DNA from: Lutibacter sp. A80
GTDB taxonomy: Bacteria > Bacteroidota > Bacteroidia > Flavobacteriales > Flavobacteriaceae
Assembly: GCF_022429645.1 (NCBI RefSeq)
Contig: NZ_CP092480.1
Location: 1-64,000, forward strand
Length of the DNA: 64,000 nucleotides
Direction of reading: 5' to 3'
Positions 29,410 to 39,869 of this stretch are shown here, one piece after another; the first letter of the stretch is position 1, and each line of letters opens with the position of its first letter. Made by a program: the position numbers and the translations under genes. The notes below the pieces were generated by a model. That model was not told the DNA's origin and ran no database searches. It saw nothing but the letters and a program-made list of their open reading frames with translations.

Positions 29410-31923
29410 ATGGCAGAAGGAGAAAAACTGATACCTATAAATATAGAAGATGAAATGAAATCTGCGTACATTGATTATTCAATGTCAGTGATTGTTTCAA
29501 GAGCATTACCAGATGTTAGAGATGGTTTAAAACCTGTACACAGAAGGGTTCTGTATGGGATGCACGAATTAGGTATTAAAGCTACAGGAAGTTATAAAAA
29601 ATCAGCAAGAGTTGTTGGGGAAGTATTAGGTAAATACCATCCACATGGAGATACATCGGTGTACGATTCTATGGTTCGTATGGCTCAAGATTGGAGCGTA
29701 CGTTATATGATGGTAGACGGTCAAGGTAACTTTGGTTCTGTTGATGGTGATAGTCCTGCAGCAATGCGTTATACAGAGGTGCGTATGCAAAAAATATCTG
29801 AAGAAATGCTTTCAGATATTGAAAAAGAAACAGTAGATCACAAATTAAACTTTGATGATACGTTAAATGAACCAACTGTTTTACCAACTAGAATTCCAAA
29901 CTTGTTGGTGAATGGAGCTTCAGGTATTGCAGTAGGTATGGCAACTAACATGGCTCCTCATAATTTAACTGAAGTAATAAATGGAACTTTAGCATATATA
30001 GATAATAGAGAAATTGAGATTTCTGAATTAATGCAACATATTAAAGCTCCAGATTTTCCAACAGGAGGTATTATTTATGGATATGAAGGTGTTAAGGAAG
30101 CATTCGAAACAGGAAGAGGAAGAGTTGTAATACGTGCTAAAGCTACTATTGAAGAAGTAAAAGGTAGAGAATGTATTATTGTTACTGAAATTCCATACCA
30201 AGTTAACAAAGCAGATATGATTAAAAAAACTGCAGATTTAGTTAACGAGAAAAAATTAGAAGGCATTGCGAATATTAGAGATGAATCTGATAGAAACGGA
30301 ATGCGTATTGTTTACGTTTTAAAAAGAGACGCAATTCCAAATATTGTATTAAATAAACTTTATAAATATACTGCACTTCAAACTTCATTTAGCGTTAATA
30401 ATATTGCGTTGGTAAATGGACGTCCAGAACAATTAAATTTAAAAGAATTAATACATTATTTTGTTGAACATAGACATGAAGTAATTGTTAGAAGAACTGA
30501 ATTTGAGCTTAGAAAAGCAGAAGCAAGAGCACATATTTTAGAAGGATTAATTATTGCAAGTGATAATATAGACGAAGTAATTAAAATTATTAGAGGATCT
30601 TCTAATGCTGATGAAGCTCGTGAAAGCTTAATGACACGCTTTGAATTAACAGAAATTCAAGCAAAAGCAATTGTGGAAATGCGCTTACGTCAATTAACAG
30701 GTCTAGAGCAAGATAAATTACGTGCTGAATACGATGAAATTATTAAAACTATTGCAGATTTAAAAGATATTTTATCAGATGAAGTAAGAAGGTACTCAAT
30801 TATTAAAGAGGAATTAGAAATTATAAGAGATAAATATGGTGATGACCGTAGATCTGTAATAGAATATGCAGGAGGAGATTTATCTATTGAAGATATGATA
30901 CCTAATTCTAAAGTAATTGTTACAATTTCACATGCAGGTTACGTAAAGCGTACAAATTTAGACGAATATAAAGTTCAAAATAGAGGAGGACGCGGCCAAA
31001 AAGGAGTAACAACCAGAAATGAAGATTTCTTAGAGCATTTATTCCTAGGTACTAATCACCAATACATGCTATTCTTTACACAAAAAGGAAAAGTATTTTG
31101 GATGCGTGTTTACGAAATTCCTGAAGGTAGTAAAACCTCTAAAGGAAGAGCACTTGTTAATCTAATAAATTTAGAACAAGACGATAAAGTAAAAGCATTT
31201 TTAGTAACAGAAGATTTAAAGAATGAAGAATATGTTAATAATCATTATGTGATTATGGCAACTAAAAAAGGTCAAGTTAAAAAAACCTCTTTAGAACAAT
31301 ATTCTCGTCCAAGAACTAATGGAATTAATGCAATTACTATTAAAGAAGATGATGAATTGCTAGAAGCAAAATTAACCAATGGTGATAGTCAAGTAATGAT
31401 GGCTTTAAAATCTGGTAAATCTATTCGTTTTGAAGAAGGCAAAACACGACCAATGGGTAGAAATGCTTCAGGTGTAAGAGGTATAAGATTAGCAGATGAA
31501 AAAGATGAAGTTGTTGGAATGGTAGCTGTTAACGATTTGGAAAGCAATATACTTGTAGTTTCAGAAAATGGTTATGGTAAACGCTCTAATTTAGAAGATT
31601 ATAGAATAACAAACCGTGGAGGTAAAGGTGTTAAAACTATTAACGTTACAGAAAAAACAGGTGGTTTAGTTGCTATTAAAAATGTAACAGATGAAGATGA
31701 TTTAATGATTATTAATAAATCTGGTATTACTATTAGATTGGCTGTTGCAGATTTACGTGTTATGGGACGCGCTACCCAAGGTGTTAAATTAATAAATATT
31801 AAAGATAACGATTCAATTGCTGCAGTTGCAAAAGTGGTACATGAAGAAGAAGTTGAAATTGATGAAAATGGAAATGGCACGGAAATTGAAAACACTAATG
31901 ATGAGAGTACAAATAAAGAATAA
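29410..31923 (+). CDS. gyrA: DNA gyrase subunit A
   Basis: Breakage-reunion subunit of gyrase. 837 aa. The active-site tyrosine is Tyr121 ([10 protein letters not shown]), and the quinolone-determining region reads [11 protein letters not shown] with Thr82 at the position of E. coli Ser83. The C-terminal beta-pinwheel (about 505-815) contains a GyrA box variant [10 protein letters not shown]. An acidic tail rich in Glu and Asn closes the protein. The TPR gene follows after 20 bp and is probably co-transcribed. Confidence 0.98.
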   Translation: MAEGEKLIPINIEDEMKSAYIDYSMSVIVSRALPDVRDGLKPVHRRVLYGMHELGIKATGSYKKSARVVGEVLGKYHPHGDTSVYDSMVRMAQDWSVRYMMVDGQGNFGSVDGDSPAAMRYTEVRMQKISEEMLSDIEKETVDHKLNFDDTLNEPTVLPTRIPNLLVNGASGIAVGMATNMAPHNLTEVINGTLAYIDNREIEISELMQHIKAPDFPTGGIIYGYEGVKEAFETGRGRVVIRAKATIEEVKGRECIIVTEIPYQVNKADMIKKTADLVNEKKLEGIANIRDESDRNGMRIVYVLKRDAIPNIVLNKLYKYTALQTSFSVNNIALVNGRPEQLNLKELIHYFVEHRHEVIVRRTEFELRKAEARAHILEGLIIASDNIDEVIKIIRGSSNADEARESLMTRFELTEIQAKAIVEMRLRQLTGLEQDKLRAEYDEIIKTIADLKDILSDEVRRYSIIKEELEIIRDKYGDDRRSVIEYAGGDLSIEDMIPNSKVIVTISHAGYVKRTNLDEYKVQNRGGRGQKGVTTRNEDFLEHLFLGTNHQYMLFFTQKGKVFWMRVYEIPEGSKTSKGRALVNLINLEQDDKVKAFLVTEDLKNEEYVNNHYVIMATKKGQVKKTSLEQYSRPRTNGINAITIKEDDELLEAKLTNGDSQVMMALKSGKSIRFEEGKTRPMGRNASGVRGIRLADEKDEVVGMVAVNDLESNILVVSENGYGKRSNLEDYRITNRGGKGVKTINVTEKTGGLVAIKNVTDEDDLMIINKSGITIRLAVADLRVMGRATQGVKLINIKDNDSIAAVAKVVHEEEVEIDENGNGTEIENTNDESTNKE

Positions 31924-31943
31924 TAAAGAATAAATCAATTAAA

Positions 31944-33218
31944 ATGAAAAAACAATTAATATTTCTATCTGCCTTATTTATTACTATAACGGTATTTGGG
32001 CAAAAAAATGAATTAAAAACAGCCGATAAAGCTATAAAGAACGGTGATTTTTCGTCTGCTTTAGCAGCAATTAATCAAGCTGAGAGTTTAATCGGTTCTG
32101 CAGATCAAAAACTAAAAGCTAAATATTACTATTTAAAAGGAAAAGCTTTATATCAAGAAGGAGCTAATTCAAATGTAGAAGAAGTAGCAGTAGCTTTTAA
32201 TGAATTATTAGCGTATGAAAAAGAAACTAATAAATTAAAATATTCTAATGAAATTAAGGAATTAATTAATTCTTTGGTTCAAAGTACAGCTGGAAATGCA
32301 TCAAAAGATTATGAAGTAGCTACACAAAGCAAGTTGCCTGCAGATTACGTAAAAGCTGCTAAAGGATTTGCACAAGTATATGCTTTAAGTCCTACAGATA
32401 CTACATTTTTAGATAATGCAGCCTTAGTATATTTTATGGGTGAAGACTATAACAGTTCTAAAGAAGCTTATCAAAAATTATTAGATTTAAATTATACAGG
32501 AATCTCAACTGTTTATATAGCTAATAATAAATCAGATGGTAAAGAAGTTGTATATCCAACAAAAAAAGCAATGGATGTACAAGTTAAATTAGGTATTGCA
32601 GAAAATCCAAGAGAAGAAGTTAAAGAATCTAGGAGAGAAATGATTTTCAAAAATTTAGCTCAAAATTATGCAATGTTAGAAGATTCTGAAAAAGCGTTAG
32701 AAGTAATTACTCAAGGTAGAGAAGAATTTCCATCTAGCTATTCATTATTAATAGATGAAGCTAATTTGTATTATAAAGCAGGAGATAACGATAAATTCAA
32801 AGAAAAATTAGAAGAAGCAATTAGTTTAAACCCTACAGAACCTACTTTATACTATAATGTTGGTGTAATGAATATGGGTCAGGGAAACTTAGATGAGGCT
32901 ATAAGTTCTTTTGAAAAAGCAGTTGAATTAAAACCTGATTATGCAGATGCTTACAATAATATAGGTGCAGCAATTATAGAAAAAGCAACTCCAATTATTG
33001 ATGAGATGAACAAAAATTTATCTGATTTCGATAAGTATGATAGTTTGCAAAAAGAACAATTTGAAATTTATAAAAAGGCTTTACCTTATTACGAGAAAGC
33101 TTATGAAATAAATAATGAAAACATTAGTGTAATTCAGACTTTAATGGGATTATATGAAAACCTTGAAATGACTGATAAATTGAATGAAATTAAAGCAGTT
33201 TATGATGGTTTAAAATAA
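31944..33218 (+). CDS. Exported tetratricopeptide repeat protein
   Basis: 424 aa with a signal peptide (about 1-19, ending VFGQ) and at least four TPR units. The clearest are YAMLEDSEKALEVITQGREE (about 238-257), PTLYYNVGVMNMGQGNLDEA and PDYADAYNNIGAAIIE near 300-350. A scaffolding role in the periplasm is inferred from fold only. It lies 20 bp after gyrA, and a strong terminator follows. Confidence 0.85.
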   Translation: MKKQLIFLSALFITITVFGQKNELKTADKAIKNGDFSSALAAINQAESLIGSADQKLKAKYYYLKGKALYQEGANSNVEEVAVAFNELLAYEKETNKLKYSNEIKELINSLVQSTAGNASKDYEVATQSKLPADYVKAAKGFAQVYALSPTDTTFLDNAALVYFMGEDYNSSKEAYQKLLDLNYTGISTVYIANNKSDGKEVVYPTKKAMDVQVKLGIAENPREEVKESRREMIFKNLAQNYAMLEDSEKALEVITQGREEFPSSYSLLIDEANLYYKAGDNDKFKEKLEEAISLNPTEPTLYYNVGVMNMGQGNLDEAISSFEKAVELKPDYADAYNNIGAAIIEKATPIIDEMNKNLSDFDKYDSLQKEQFEIYKKALPYYEKAYEINNENISVIQTLMGLYENLEMTDKLNEIKAVYDGLK

Positions 33219-33240
33219 ATCATAAAAAACCTTTTATAAA

Positions 33241-33270
33241 AAAACCTCTCAAAATTTGAGAGGTTTTTTT
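33241..33270. terminator. Bidirectional terminator between the TPR and NlpC/P60-like genes
   Basis: Stem AAAACCTCTCAAA / TTTGAGAGGTTTT with almost no loop, followed by eight further T residues on the plus strand, placed between two convergent genes. Confidence 0.88.
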
Positions 33271-34041
33271 TTATATAATTTTTTTAATTACTCTAAGTTT
33301 ATGAGTGTGTTTTTGTAAGTCGAGATTAAATATTCCGCTATGGTCTATCATATCTACTCTTACCTTACCATAGGCATGTATAATATAATTATCTTTCATA
33401 ATAATACCAACATGGGTAATTATTCCTTCGCTATCATCAAAAAACGCTAAATCTCCAGGTTCACTTTCTTCAATAAAACTTAGTACTTCTCCTTGGGTTG
33501 CTTGTTGAGAAGCATCTCTTAATAATTTATAACCACAAAGTTTATATACCATTTGTGTAAAACCAGAAGAGTCTATTCCAAAAGGAGTTTTTCCACCCCA
33601 TAAATAAGGTGTATTTAAAAACTTATAGGCAATATCAGTAATTGAATCTTTAGGAGATTTGGCATCTAAAATTGCACCTTCATAATAAAATTTAGTGTTA
33701 TTCACTAAAATGTTTTTTGTATTGTAAAAAGGTAAATTAGAGCCAATACATACAGTTGCAAAATTGTTGTTATTGTCTGTAGCAAAGTCAATTAAATCAG
33801 CTGCTAATGTAATAGCCGAGCTGTTTAATGTTTTATATGTTTCTTCTGAAATTTCTTCATATTGTTTATTATCTATCCAACCTTCATAATTATCGAAAGC
33901 AATTCTTATTTTACTCCAATTTTTTCTAGATTCTAATACTTTAAAATGTTCTCCAAATAATAGTTGAGAAACCATTTCAGTAATGTTGTTAGGTTCAATT
34001 CTAACAGGGATAATACTTAAATTACAAATACCGTATTGCAT
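33271..34041 (-). CDS. SH3 plus NlpC/P60 (C40) domain protein with Cys-to-Ser at the active site
   Basis: 256 aa, no obvious signal peptide. An N-terminal SH3-like region (about 1-60, WSKIRIAFDNYEGWI), a second SH3-like stretch and a C-terminal NlpC/P60 domain (about 130-256) are visible. Family enzymes cut gamma-D-Glu-diaminopimelate bonds with a Cys-His-His triad. Both histidines are present (ITHVGI, His210; IIHAYG, His222), but the nucleophile position reads GIDSSGF (Ser158, codon TCT) where the family has GIDCSGF. So it may be a binding pseudoenzyme or a weak serine variant. The thiolase gene ends 8 bp upstream. Confidence 0.87.
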   Translation of the reverse strand: MQYGICNLSIIPVRIEPNNITEMVSQLLFGEHFKVLESRKNWSKIRIAFDNYEGWIDNKQYEEISEETYKTLNSSAITLAADLIDFATDNNNNFATVCIGSNLPFYNTKNILVNNTKFYYEGAILDAKSPKDSITDIAYKFLNTPYLWGGKTPFGIDSSGFTQMVYKLCGYKLLRDASQQATQGEVLSFIEESEPGDLAFFDDSEGIITHVGIIMKDNYIIHAYGKVRVDMIDHSGIFNLDLQKHTHKLRVIKKII

Positions 34042-34049
34042 AAATATAA

Positions 34050-35225
34050 TTATATTCTTTCAATTACTATTGCACTTGCACCACCACCTCCATTACAGAT
34101 TCCGGCGGCACCAATTTTTGCGTTTTTTTGTTCTAATATAGATGTTAAAGCAATAACTATTCTTGCTCCAGACATTCCAAGTGGGTGACCTAAAGAAACT
34201 GCTCCACCGTTAATATTTACCTTGTTAGCATCTAAATTAAGAAGTTTTATGTTAGCTAATCCAACAATAGAAAACGCTTCATTTAGTTCAAAATAATCAA
34301 CTTTGTTTTGCGAGATTCCTGCTTTTGCTAGGGCTTTAGGAATAGCCTTTGCTGGGGCAGTTGTAAACCATTTAGGTTCGTTTGCGGCATCAGCATAACC
34401 TAAAATTTTGGCTATAGGCTTTAAATTTAATTCATTAGCTTTTTCTAAACTCATAAGAACCAATGCTGCAGCTCCATCATTTAAGGTAGATGCATTTGCA
34501 GCTGTAACAGTACCATTTTTATTAAAAACAGGTCTTAATGTTGGTATTTTATCTTTATAAATATTTTTGTATTCTTCATCTTCAGAAAATATAATTGGAT
34601 CGCCTTTTCTTTGTGGAATTTCAACAGGAACAATTTCATTTTTAAAGTAACCGTTTTCCCAAGCTTTGGCAGATTTATTATAAGATGCTATTGCAAAATT
34701 ATCTTGATCTTCTCTTGTAAAATTATATTCTGTAGCGCATAAATCACCACAAGTTCCCATATGTTTTTGGTCATAAACATCGGTTAATCCATCTAATAAA
34801 AGACCGTCAACAGCGTTTATATTTCCTAGTTTTGTAGTTTTTCTTCCAGAAATATAATGAGGAATACTACTCATATTTTCCATACCACCAGCAACTATAA
34901 TTTCAGCATCACCAGCTTTAATTGCTTGCGTGGCTAACATAATTGATTTCATACCAGAAGCACATACTTTGTTGATAGTTGTACAAGGAGTAGAAGTTGG
35001 AATACCGGCAAAAATAGCAGCTTGTCTAGCAGGAGCTTGACCAAGTCCTGCAGAAATTACATTCCCCATATAAACTTCATCAATTAATTTAGTATCTAAA
35101 TTTATTTTATCTAAAGCACCTTTTATAGCAATTGCTCCTAATTTTGGAGCAGAAATATTAGCTAAACTGCCTAAAAAACTACCAATGGGAGTACGTGCTA
35201 CAGAAACAATTACAACTTCTTTCAT
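34050..35225 (-). CDS. Acetyl-CoA C-acyltransferase (thiolase)
   Basis: 391 aa thiolase, cytoplasmic. The acyl-accepting cysteine is Cys88 (INKVCASGMKS), the base histidine is in GGAVSLGHPLGMSGAR (about 336-351), and the second cysteine is in GICNGGGGAS near the C-terminus. Both degradative (beta-oxidation) and biosynthetic (acetoacetyl-CoA) members look like this; the direction is not readable. It precedes the NlpC/P60-like gene by 8 bp, a functional mismatch that suggests simple co-transcription. Confidence 0.94.
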   Translation of the reverse strand: MKEVVIVSVARTPIGSFLGSLANISAPKLGAIAIKGALDKINLDTKLIDEVYMGNVISAGLGQAPARQAAIFAGIPTSTPCTTINKVCASGMKSIMLATQAIKAGDAEIIVAGGMENMSSIPHYISGRKTTKLGNINAVDGLLLDGLTDVYDQKHMGTCGDLCATEYNFTREDQDNFAIASYNKSAKAWENGYFKNEIVPVEIPQRKGDPIIFSEDEEYKNIYKDKIPTLRPVFNKNGTVTAANASTLNDGAAALVLMSLEKANELNLKPIAKILGYADAANEPKWFTTAPAKAIPKALAKAGISQNKVDYFELNEAFSIVGLANIKLLNLDANKVNINGGAVSLGHPLGMSGARIVIALTSILEQKNAKIGAAGICNGGGGASAIVIERI

Positions 35226-35444
35226 GGGTTTATATTCTTTTTACGGTTATCATTCAATTTAATAAGGTACAATAATGTTATTTTATTACGAAATGATAAA
35301 CGTATTATTCAATTAAATTACTAACTGCGAATTTAATCAAAATTAGGTAATCTATCGATTTTTAACATACAGTTTAATTTTTGAAAAAATATATCTTAGG
35401 TTTCAATAAAGGTAAATAAATAGAAAAAACTTTATAAAATAAAA

Positions 35445-35460
35445 ACATTTGCAAATGTTA
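35445..35460. promoter_or_regulatory. Palindromic operator candidate upstream of the HD hydrolase
   Basis: The 16-bp perfect palindrome AACATTTGCAAATGTT occupies about 35444-35459, in the 278-bp divergent region, 18 bp before a TATTTTTG -7-like box (35477-35484) and 44 bp before the GTG start. A dimeric regulator could bind it. Confidence 0.4.
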
Positions 35461-35503
35461 TTGTAATAATAATTGTTATTTTTGAAATGAAAACGGATAC
35501 TTC

Positions 35504-37558
35504 GTGAAAAAAATTATTAATAAATTACTTGTAAACCATTCTTTAATATATAAATTGTTTTTATATATAACTACTATTGTTTTAGTTGTTTATTTATTTC
35601 CAAAAGGAGGGCAGTTTAAATACGAATTTCAAAAGGGAAAACCTTGGGAATATGAAAATTATTATGCTCCATTTGATTTTGCTATACAAAAAACAGCAGA
35701 AGAAATAGCCTTAGAAAAGGAACAAATAACAGCATCATCAAAACAATTTTATGAATATGATGAAAATATAGTTTTACAGGTAAAAAATGCAATTAATACA
35801 AAAGTAGAAGATGCATTAATAAATGCTGAAATTACTGAAATTGAAAAAAATAAATTAAGAGAGTTAGTATCTCAAATAGTTGATAATATCTACGAATACG
35901 GCTATTTAGAGGTTACTACAGATATTAAAAACAAATTACCAGTAATTACACTGCGAAGAGGTAATAAGAGCCAGGAAATTGATATAAATAAGTTGTTTAA
36001 AACTTCGCAAATTTTAGATTACATAAATTTAAAAATTGGGAATCAGCCATTTTCGCAAATAGAAAATATTATTTTAAATATTATTTATGAAGAATTAAAG
36101 CCCAATGTAAAGTTTGATGTTGATTTTACTCAAAGAGTTTTAGAAGAAAATTTAAGTAAAATATCATACACAAAAGGTTTAGTTTCTGAAAACGAAAGAA
36201 TTATATTTAAAGGAGATATTGTACAAGGAGAGAATTTAAGAATTTTAAATTCTGTTAAAAATGAATTTGAATCTCAAGTGTGGAGTAAGTCAAGTTATAA
36301 TTGGATAGTTTCAGGTTATACAATTTTAGTTGCATTAGCATTTTTAATGTTGTTGCTTTTTTTAAGAAAATACCGCTTAGAAATATTTGAGAATAATACT
36401 AAAGTGACATTTATATTTTTTAATGTTGTTTTAATTGTTTTATTGATAACACTTATTGTAAAATACGATGCACAATATATTTATATAGCACCAATTGTAA
36501 TTTTACCTTTAGTTTTAAAAGCTTTTTTTGATGCTAGGCTAGGGTTGTTTACACACGTACTAACAGTTCTGTTATTGGGCTTTATAGTGCCAAATAGTTT
36601 TGAGTTTATTTTTTTACAAATTATAGCAGGAATTGTCACGATTTTAACTATCTCTGAGCTGCATAAAAGAGCTAATTTATTTATATCTGTAATACAAATT
36701 ACATTTGTTTATTTTATAGCATATTTTGCTTTTTCGATTATACAAGAAGGAAACGCTCAAAATTTAGATTGGGATAAATTTGTGTATTTTACCATAAATG
36801 GAGGTGCTACATTGTTTGTTTTACCATTAATTTATGTTTTTGAAAAATTATTTAGTTTAGTTTCAGATGAATCTTTAAAAGAACTATCTAATACAAATTC
36901 TAAGCTTTTGAGGGCATTGTCTGAAAAAGCACCAGGAACTTTTCAGCACTCATTACAAGTTGCTAATTTGGCAGAAGCTTGTGCAAATGAAATTGATGCA
37001 AATTCTATGTTGGTAAGAACTGGGGCTTTATATCACGATATTGGGAAAATGATAAACCCAATGTATTTTACAGAAAATCAGTCTACAAATGTAAATCCAC
37101 ATAACGAATTAACACCTAAAGATAGTGCGCAAATTATAATAAACCACATTATTGAAGGTGTAGAATTGGCTAAAAAGAATAGAATTCCAGATAGAATTAT
37201 AGATTTTATACGTACACACCACGGAACAAGTTTAGTTTATTATTTTTACAAGAGAGAAGAAGATTTAATAGGCTCTACACCCGACAAAAAATATTTTCAA
37301 TATCCAGGACCAATTCCTTTTTCAAAAGAAACAGCAATTTTAATGATGTGCGATTCAGTAGAAGCCGCTTCAAAAAGTATTAAGGAGCCAACAGCACAAG
37401 CATTTGATAATTTAGTTGAAAAAATTGTAAATAAGCAAATGGAGGAAGGACAATTTATGAATGCAGATATTACATTTAAGGAGTTACAAACAATTAAGAA
37501 GTTGTTAAAGAAGAAGTTAAAGAATATTTATCATCTTAGAATAGAATACCCTGAATAA
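35504..37558 (+). CDS. 7TM-HD family membrane phosphohydrolase (PgpH-like)
   Basis: 684 aa. An N-terminal helix (about 17-35), an extracytoplasmic 7TMR-HDED domain (about 40-260), about seven transmembrane helices (268-460) and a cytoplasmic HD domain (about 475-660). Metal ligands: His in FQHSLQVA (about 482), LYHDIGKM (about 511-512), the histidines of NHIIEG and RTHHGTS. PgpH relatives hydrolyse cyclic di-AMP to pApA, so a second-messenger phosphodiesterase is likely but inferred. The start is GTG; the ATG at 35487 is out of frame and stops after six codons. Confidence 0.9.
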   Translation: MKKIINKLLVNHSLIYKLFLYITTIVLVVYLFPKGGQFKYEFQKGKPWEYENYYAPFDFAIQKTAEEIALEKEQITASSKQFYEYDENIVLQVKNAINTKVEDALINAEITEIEKNKLRELVSQIVDNIYEYGYLEVTTDIKNKLPVITLRRGNKSQEIDINKLFKTSQILDYINLKIGNQPFSQIENIILNIIYEELKPNVKFDVDFTQRVLEENLSKISYTKGLVSENERIIFKGDIVQGENLRILNSVKNEFESQVWSKSSYNWIVSGYTILVALAFLMLLLFLRKYRLEIFENNTKVTFIFFNVVLIVLLITLIVKYDAQYIYIAPIVILPLVLKAFFDARLGLFTHVLTVLLLGFIVPNSFEFIFLQIIAGIVTILTISELHKRANLFISVIQITFVYFIAYFAFSIIQEGNAQNLDWDKFVYFTINGGATLFVLPLIYVFEKLFSLVSDESLKELSNTNSKLLRALSEKAPGTFQHSLQVANLAEACANEIDANSMLVRTGALYHDIGKMINPMYFTENQSTNVNPHNELTPKDSAQIIINHIIEGVELAKKNRIPDRIIDFIRTHHGTSLVYYFYKREEDLIGSTPDKKYFQYPGPIPFSKETAILMMCDSVEAASKSIKEPTAQAFDNLVEKIVNKQMEEGQFMNADITFKELQTIKKLLKKKLKNIYHLRIEYPE

Positions 37559-37584
37559 AATTATTTAAAAAAAGTGAAAAAATG

Positions 37585-37615
37585 TTGTGTAAATGCATTT
37601 CAAATGTTACATTTG
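37585..37615 (+). promoter_or_regulatory. Promoter of the tRNA operon
   Basis: TTG (37585-37587), 20 bp, TACATTTG (37608-37615): full consensus match. The first tRNA begins 36 bp downstream and a strong terminator follows the third, defining one transcription unit. Confidence 0.7.
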
Positions 37616-37651
37616 CACTCGCAAAAATAGGTTCTTATACATATTTTTATT

Positions 37652-37735
37652 GGAGAGGTGCCAGAGTGGTAATGGAGCAGATTGCTAATCTGTCGACGGG
37701 TAACTGTCGCCAGGGTTCGAATCCCTGTCTCTCCG
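37652..37735 (+). tRNA. tRNA-Ser(GCT)
   Basis: Acceptor stem GGAGAGG / TCTCTCC, anticodon loop TTGCTAA with anticodon GCT, long variable arm typical of class II tRNA, and T arm CAGGGTTCGAATCCCTG. No 3' CCA is encoded. Confidence 0.95.
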
Positions 37736-37755
37736 CAAAATTAAGATAATCATTT

Positions 37756-37830
37756 CGGGGTGTAGCGTAGCCCGGTTATCGCGCCACGTTTGGGACGTGG
37801 AGGCCGCAGGTTCGAATCCTGCCACCCCGA
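37756..37830 (+). tRNA. tRNA-Pro(TGG)
   Basis: Acceptor stem CGGGGTG / CACCCCG, discriminator A, anticodon stem CACGT / ACGTG enclosing TTTGGG with anticodon TGG, and T arm GCAGGTTCGAATCCTGC. Confidence 0.95.
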
Positions 37831-37875
37831 CAAAATGATAAATTATAAATGATTTATCTTATTTTTTGAAATAAT

Positions 37876-37949
37876 GGTCGCGTAGCTCAGCTGGATAGAG
37901 CATCTGCCTTCTAAGCAGACGGTCACAGGTTCGAATCCTGTCGCGATCA
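37876..37949 (+). tRNA. tRNA-Arg(TCT)
   Basis: Acceptor stem GGTCGCG / CGCGATC (one G-T pair), D arm GCTCAGCTGGATAGAGC, anticodon loop CTTCTAA with anticodon TCT, and T arm CAGGTTCGAATCCTG. It marks the left edge of the accessory stretch. Confidence 0.95.
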
Positions 37950-37973
37950 CTACAACACTTATCAAACGGTGGT

Positions 37974-38007
37974 AAAACCTTGTAAATCCTATGATTTACA
38001 AGGTTTT
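37974..38007 (+). terminator. Terminator of the tRNA operon
   Basis: Perfect 15-bp stem AAAACCTTGTAAATC / GATTTACAAGGTTTT with a 4-nt CTAT loop, 24 bp after tRNA-Arg. Confidence 0.85.
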
Positions 38008-38108
38008 GTAGTTTTAGGACTATCATATAATTTGATATAAAAGGTTCACAAATCGGTCAACAAAAATAAAACGATTTACAGAATAAAGTATTCAACATTT
38101 AAACGGGA

Positions 38109-39182
38109 TTATTTAACAAAATCCGGCCATCTTTTTAGGTAGGTTATAAACTTTTCACTCAAGCCTTCTTTTTTTAGATGCGCTTCTGAAACAGGAATTG
38201 AAATTGGATTAAAGTTTGGATTTTTAATAACCAAATTTGGAAAGTTATGATGCAGTATTCCCGAAGTTCCAATTGAAACAAAATCTACACCAGCATCTAA
38301 TACATTTTGAACATCTTCAGCATTGTATATTTTTCCGGCTACTGTCCATTTTACATTTTTAAAATCTAAGGTACTAAAGTGTTCTAATAAAGTTTTGTTT
38401 TGATAATTTTCTTCACTGGGCATTTTATAAACGTCCCAAAGCGATATGTCTAAAAAATCAATATTTCCTCCTTCAATTAGTTGTTCACAAACCCATTTAA
38501 TCTCGTTAATATCCATTCCAAATCTTTCAGGGGATAATCGTACTCCAATTAAAAAGTTAGGACCACATTTAGCCCTAATACCATCTACTATTTCAAACAA
38601 AAGTCGAGACCTATTTGACAAAGAACCGCCATATTCATCTGTTCTTTTATTTATTTCAGAACTTAAAAATTGTGTTAATATATAACCATGCGCTCCGTGA
38701 ACTTCAACTCCGTTATAGCCACATTTTTGAGAACGAATGGCTGCTTCAATAAAATCCTCTTTTAATTGTTTTACTTCGGCTAAAGTAAGTCCGCGCGCAT
38801 TGGTTTTTTTATTATCAGAAGGACAAACAGGTTTTCCTTTAATAAGTTCGGCAGGTGTGCGCATTCCTGCATGATGCAGTTGAATTACCGCAATACTTCC
38901 TAGCTCTTTAATGTTAGCTGCCAATCTTTTATGCCCTTCCATTAAGTGATCACCAAAAATTCCTAACTGACAAGAAAACCCTTTTCCAATTTCTTGAACA
39001 TGTGAGGCACAAGTCATAACCATTCCAAAACCGCCTTCAGCTCTCATCGTTAACCATGTCAATTCATCATCCGAGAGTTGTCCGTCCTCAAAACTTTGTC
39101 TGTTGGTTAACGGTGCCAACATAAATCTATTTTTTATAGTTGTACCACAAGAAAAAGTGATGGGAGAATTAGCTTTGGTCAT
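38109..39182 (-). CDS. Old Yellow Enzyme family NADH:flavin oxidoreductase
   Basis: 357 aa FMN-dependent TIM barrel. Recognisable segments are NRFMLAPLTNRQSFEDG (about 18-34), LHHAGMRTP with the substrate-side histidine, GVEVHGAHGYILTQFLS with the His-x2-His-like pair and the NKRTDEYGGSLSNRSR signature (about 193-208). OYE members reduce activated alkenes; the substrate is unknown. It stands alone beyond the tRNA operon. On the minus strand TAAATTTG (39208-39215) may be its -7 box. Confidence 0.93.
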   Translation of the reverse strand: MTKANSPITFSCGTTIKNRFMLAPLTNRQSFEDGQLSDDELTWLTMRAEGGFGMVMTCASHVQEIGKGFSCQLGIFGDHLMEGHKRLAANIKELGSIAVIQLHHAGMRTPAELIKGKPVCPSDNKKTNARGLTLAEVKQLKEDFIEAAIRSQKCGYNGVEVHGAHGYILTQFLSSEINKRTDEYGGSLSNRSRLLFEIVDGIRAKCGPNFLIGVRLSPERFGMDINEIKWVCEQLIEGGNIDFLDISLWDVYKMPSEENYQNKTLLEHFSTLDFKNVKWTVAGKIYNAEDVQNVLDAGVDFVSIGTSGILHHNFPNLVIKNPNFNPISIPVSEAHLKKEGLSEKFITYLKRWPDFVK

Positions 39183-39328
39183 AATAAAAACTTAAAAATA
39201 TTAGGCTCAAATTTAAACAGAAATTTTAGTACAGTTAAATAAAATAAGGTATAATATTTAGTTAAAAAGAGATGAGTGAATGTTTAACTTTATAAATTTT
39301 AATGAAAACTCAAAAGTAATTTTTAATC

Positions 39329-39352
39329 CGTCACACTGAGTCTGTTGAAGTG
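39329..39352. repeat. Possible degenerate copy of a dispersed intergenic repeat
   Basis: CGTCACACTGAGTCTGTTGA followed by AGTG resembles the CACTGAG-CCTGTCGAAG type of intergenic repeat that I recall from many Bacteroidota genomes. Only one copy is visible here. Confidence 0.3.
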
Positions 39353-39869
39353 TTGTTTTAGGGTTTTGTCAATTCAAATATATCATCACAAATCTTGATT
39401 TTGTTTCTTTTTAATAATCTAAAAGTGAAGCACATTATGAATACAAAAAAAATAAGGTGAATGGAGTAAAATGAAAAATAACAATGCTTTACGGAATTCC
39501 ATAACAAAATTTACAATAAATCCATTAATTTGAGAAGATTGAAAATTGTTGAAGGAAAAAATCACCTCATTAAGGTGGAATAAAAAAATGTTATTAATGA
39601 ACTTAAACTATTTTAGAAGTGGATTTTTTTAAGTCTAAAAAATAAAATAACAACAATTTAAAAATATAGAATACTATTTGTAATCATTTAAAATATAAAA
39701 TATTTTTTCAAACTCAATTTTATTCAATATTTATTGTGCCAAAAACCGATTAAAAGTAACCAATAAAAAAATAACATTTATCATAAAGCACATTATTTAT
39801 TATTATTAATTTTAAGCTTTTTGATAAAACGTATGATGTATTAGATTAAAAAAATTAAAATTTCAATAA

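Noticed and set aside
29650-29665. Thr82 in GyrA as a quinolone-resistance change
   Set aside because: Thr or Ser at this site is compatible with susceptibility in many taxa and no relative is available for comparison.
35487-35507. ATG at 35487 as the start of the 7TM-HD hydrolase or as a leader peptide
   Set aside because: It is out of frame and ends after six codons at a TGA overlapping the GTG. The GTG at 35504 is the only sensible start; a regulatory leader peptide has no other support.
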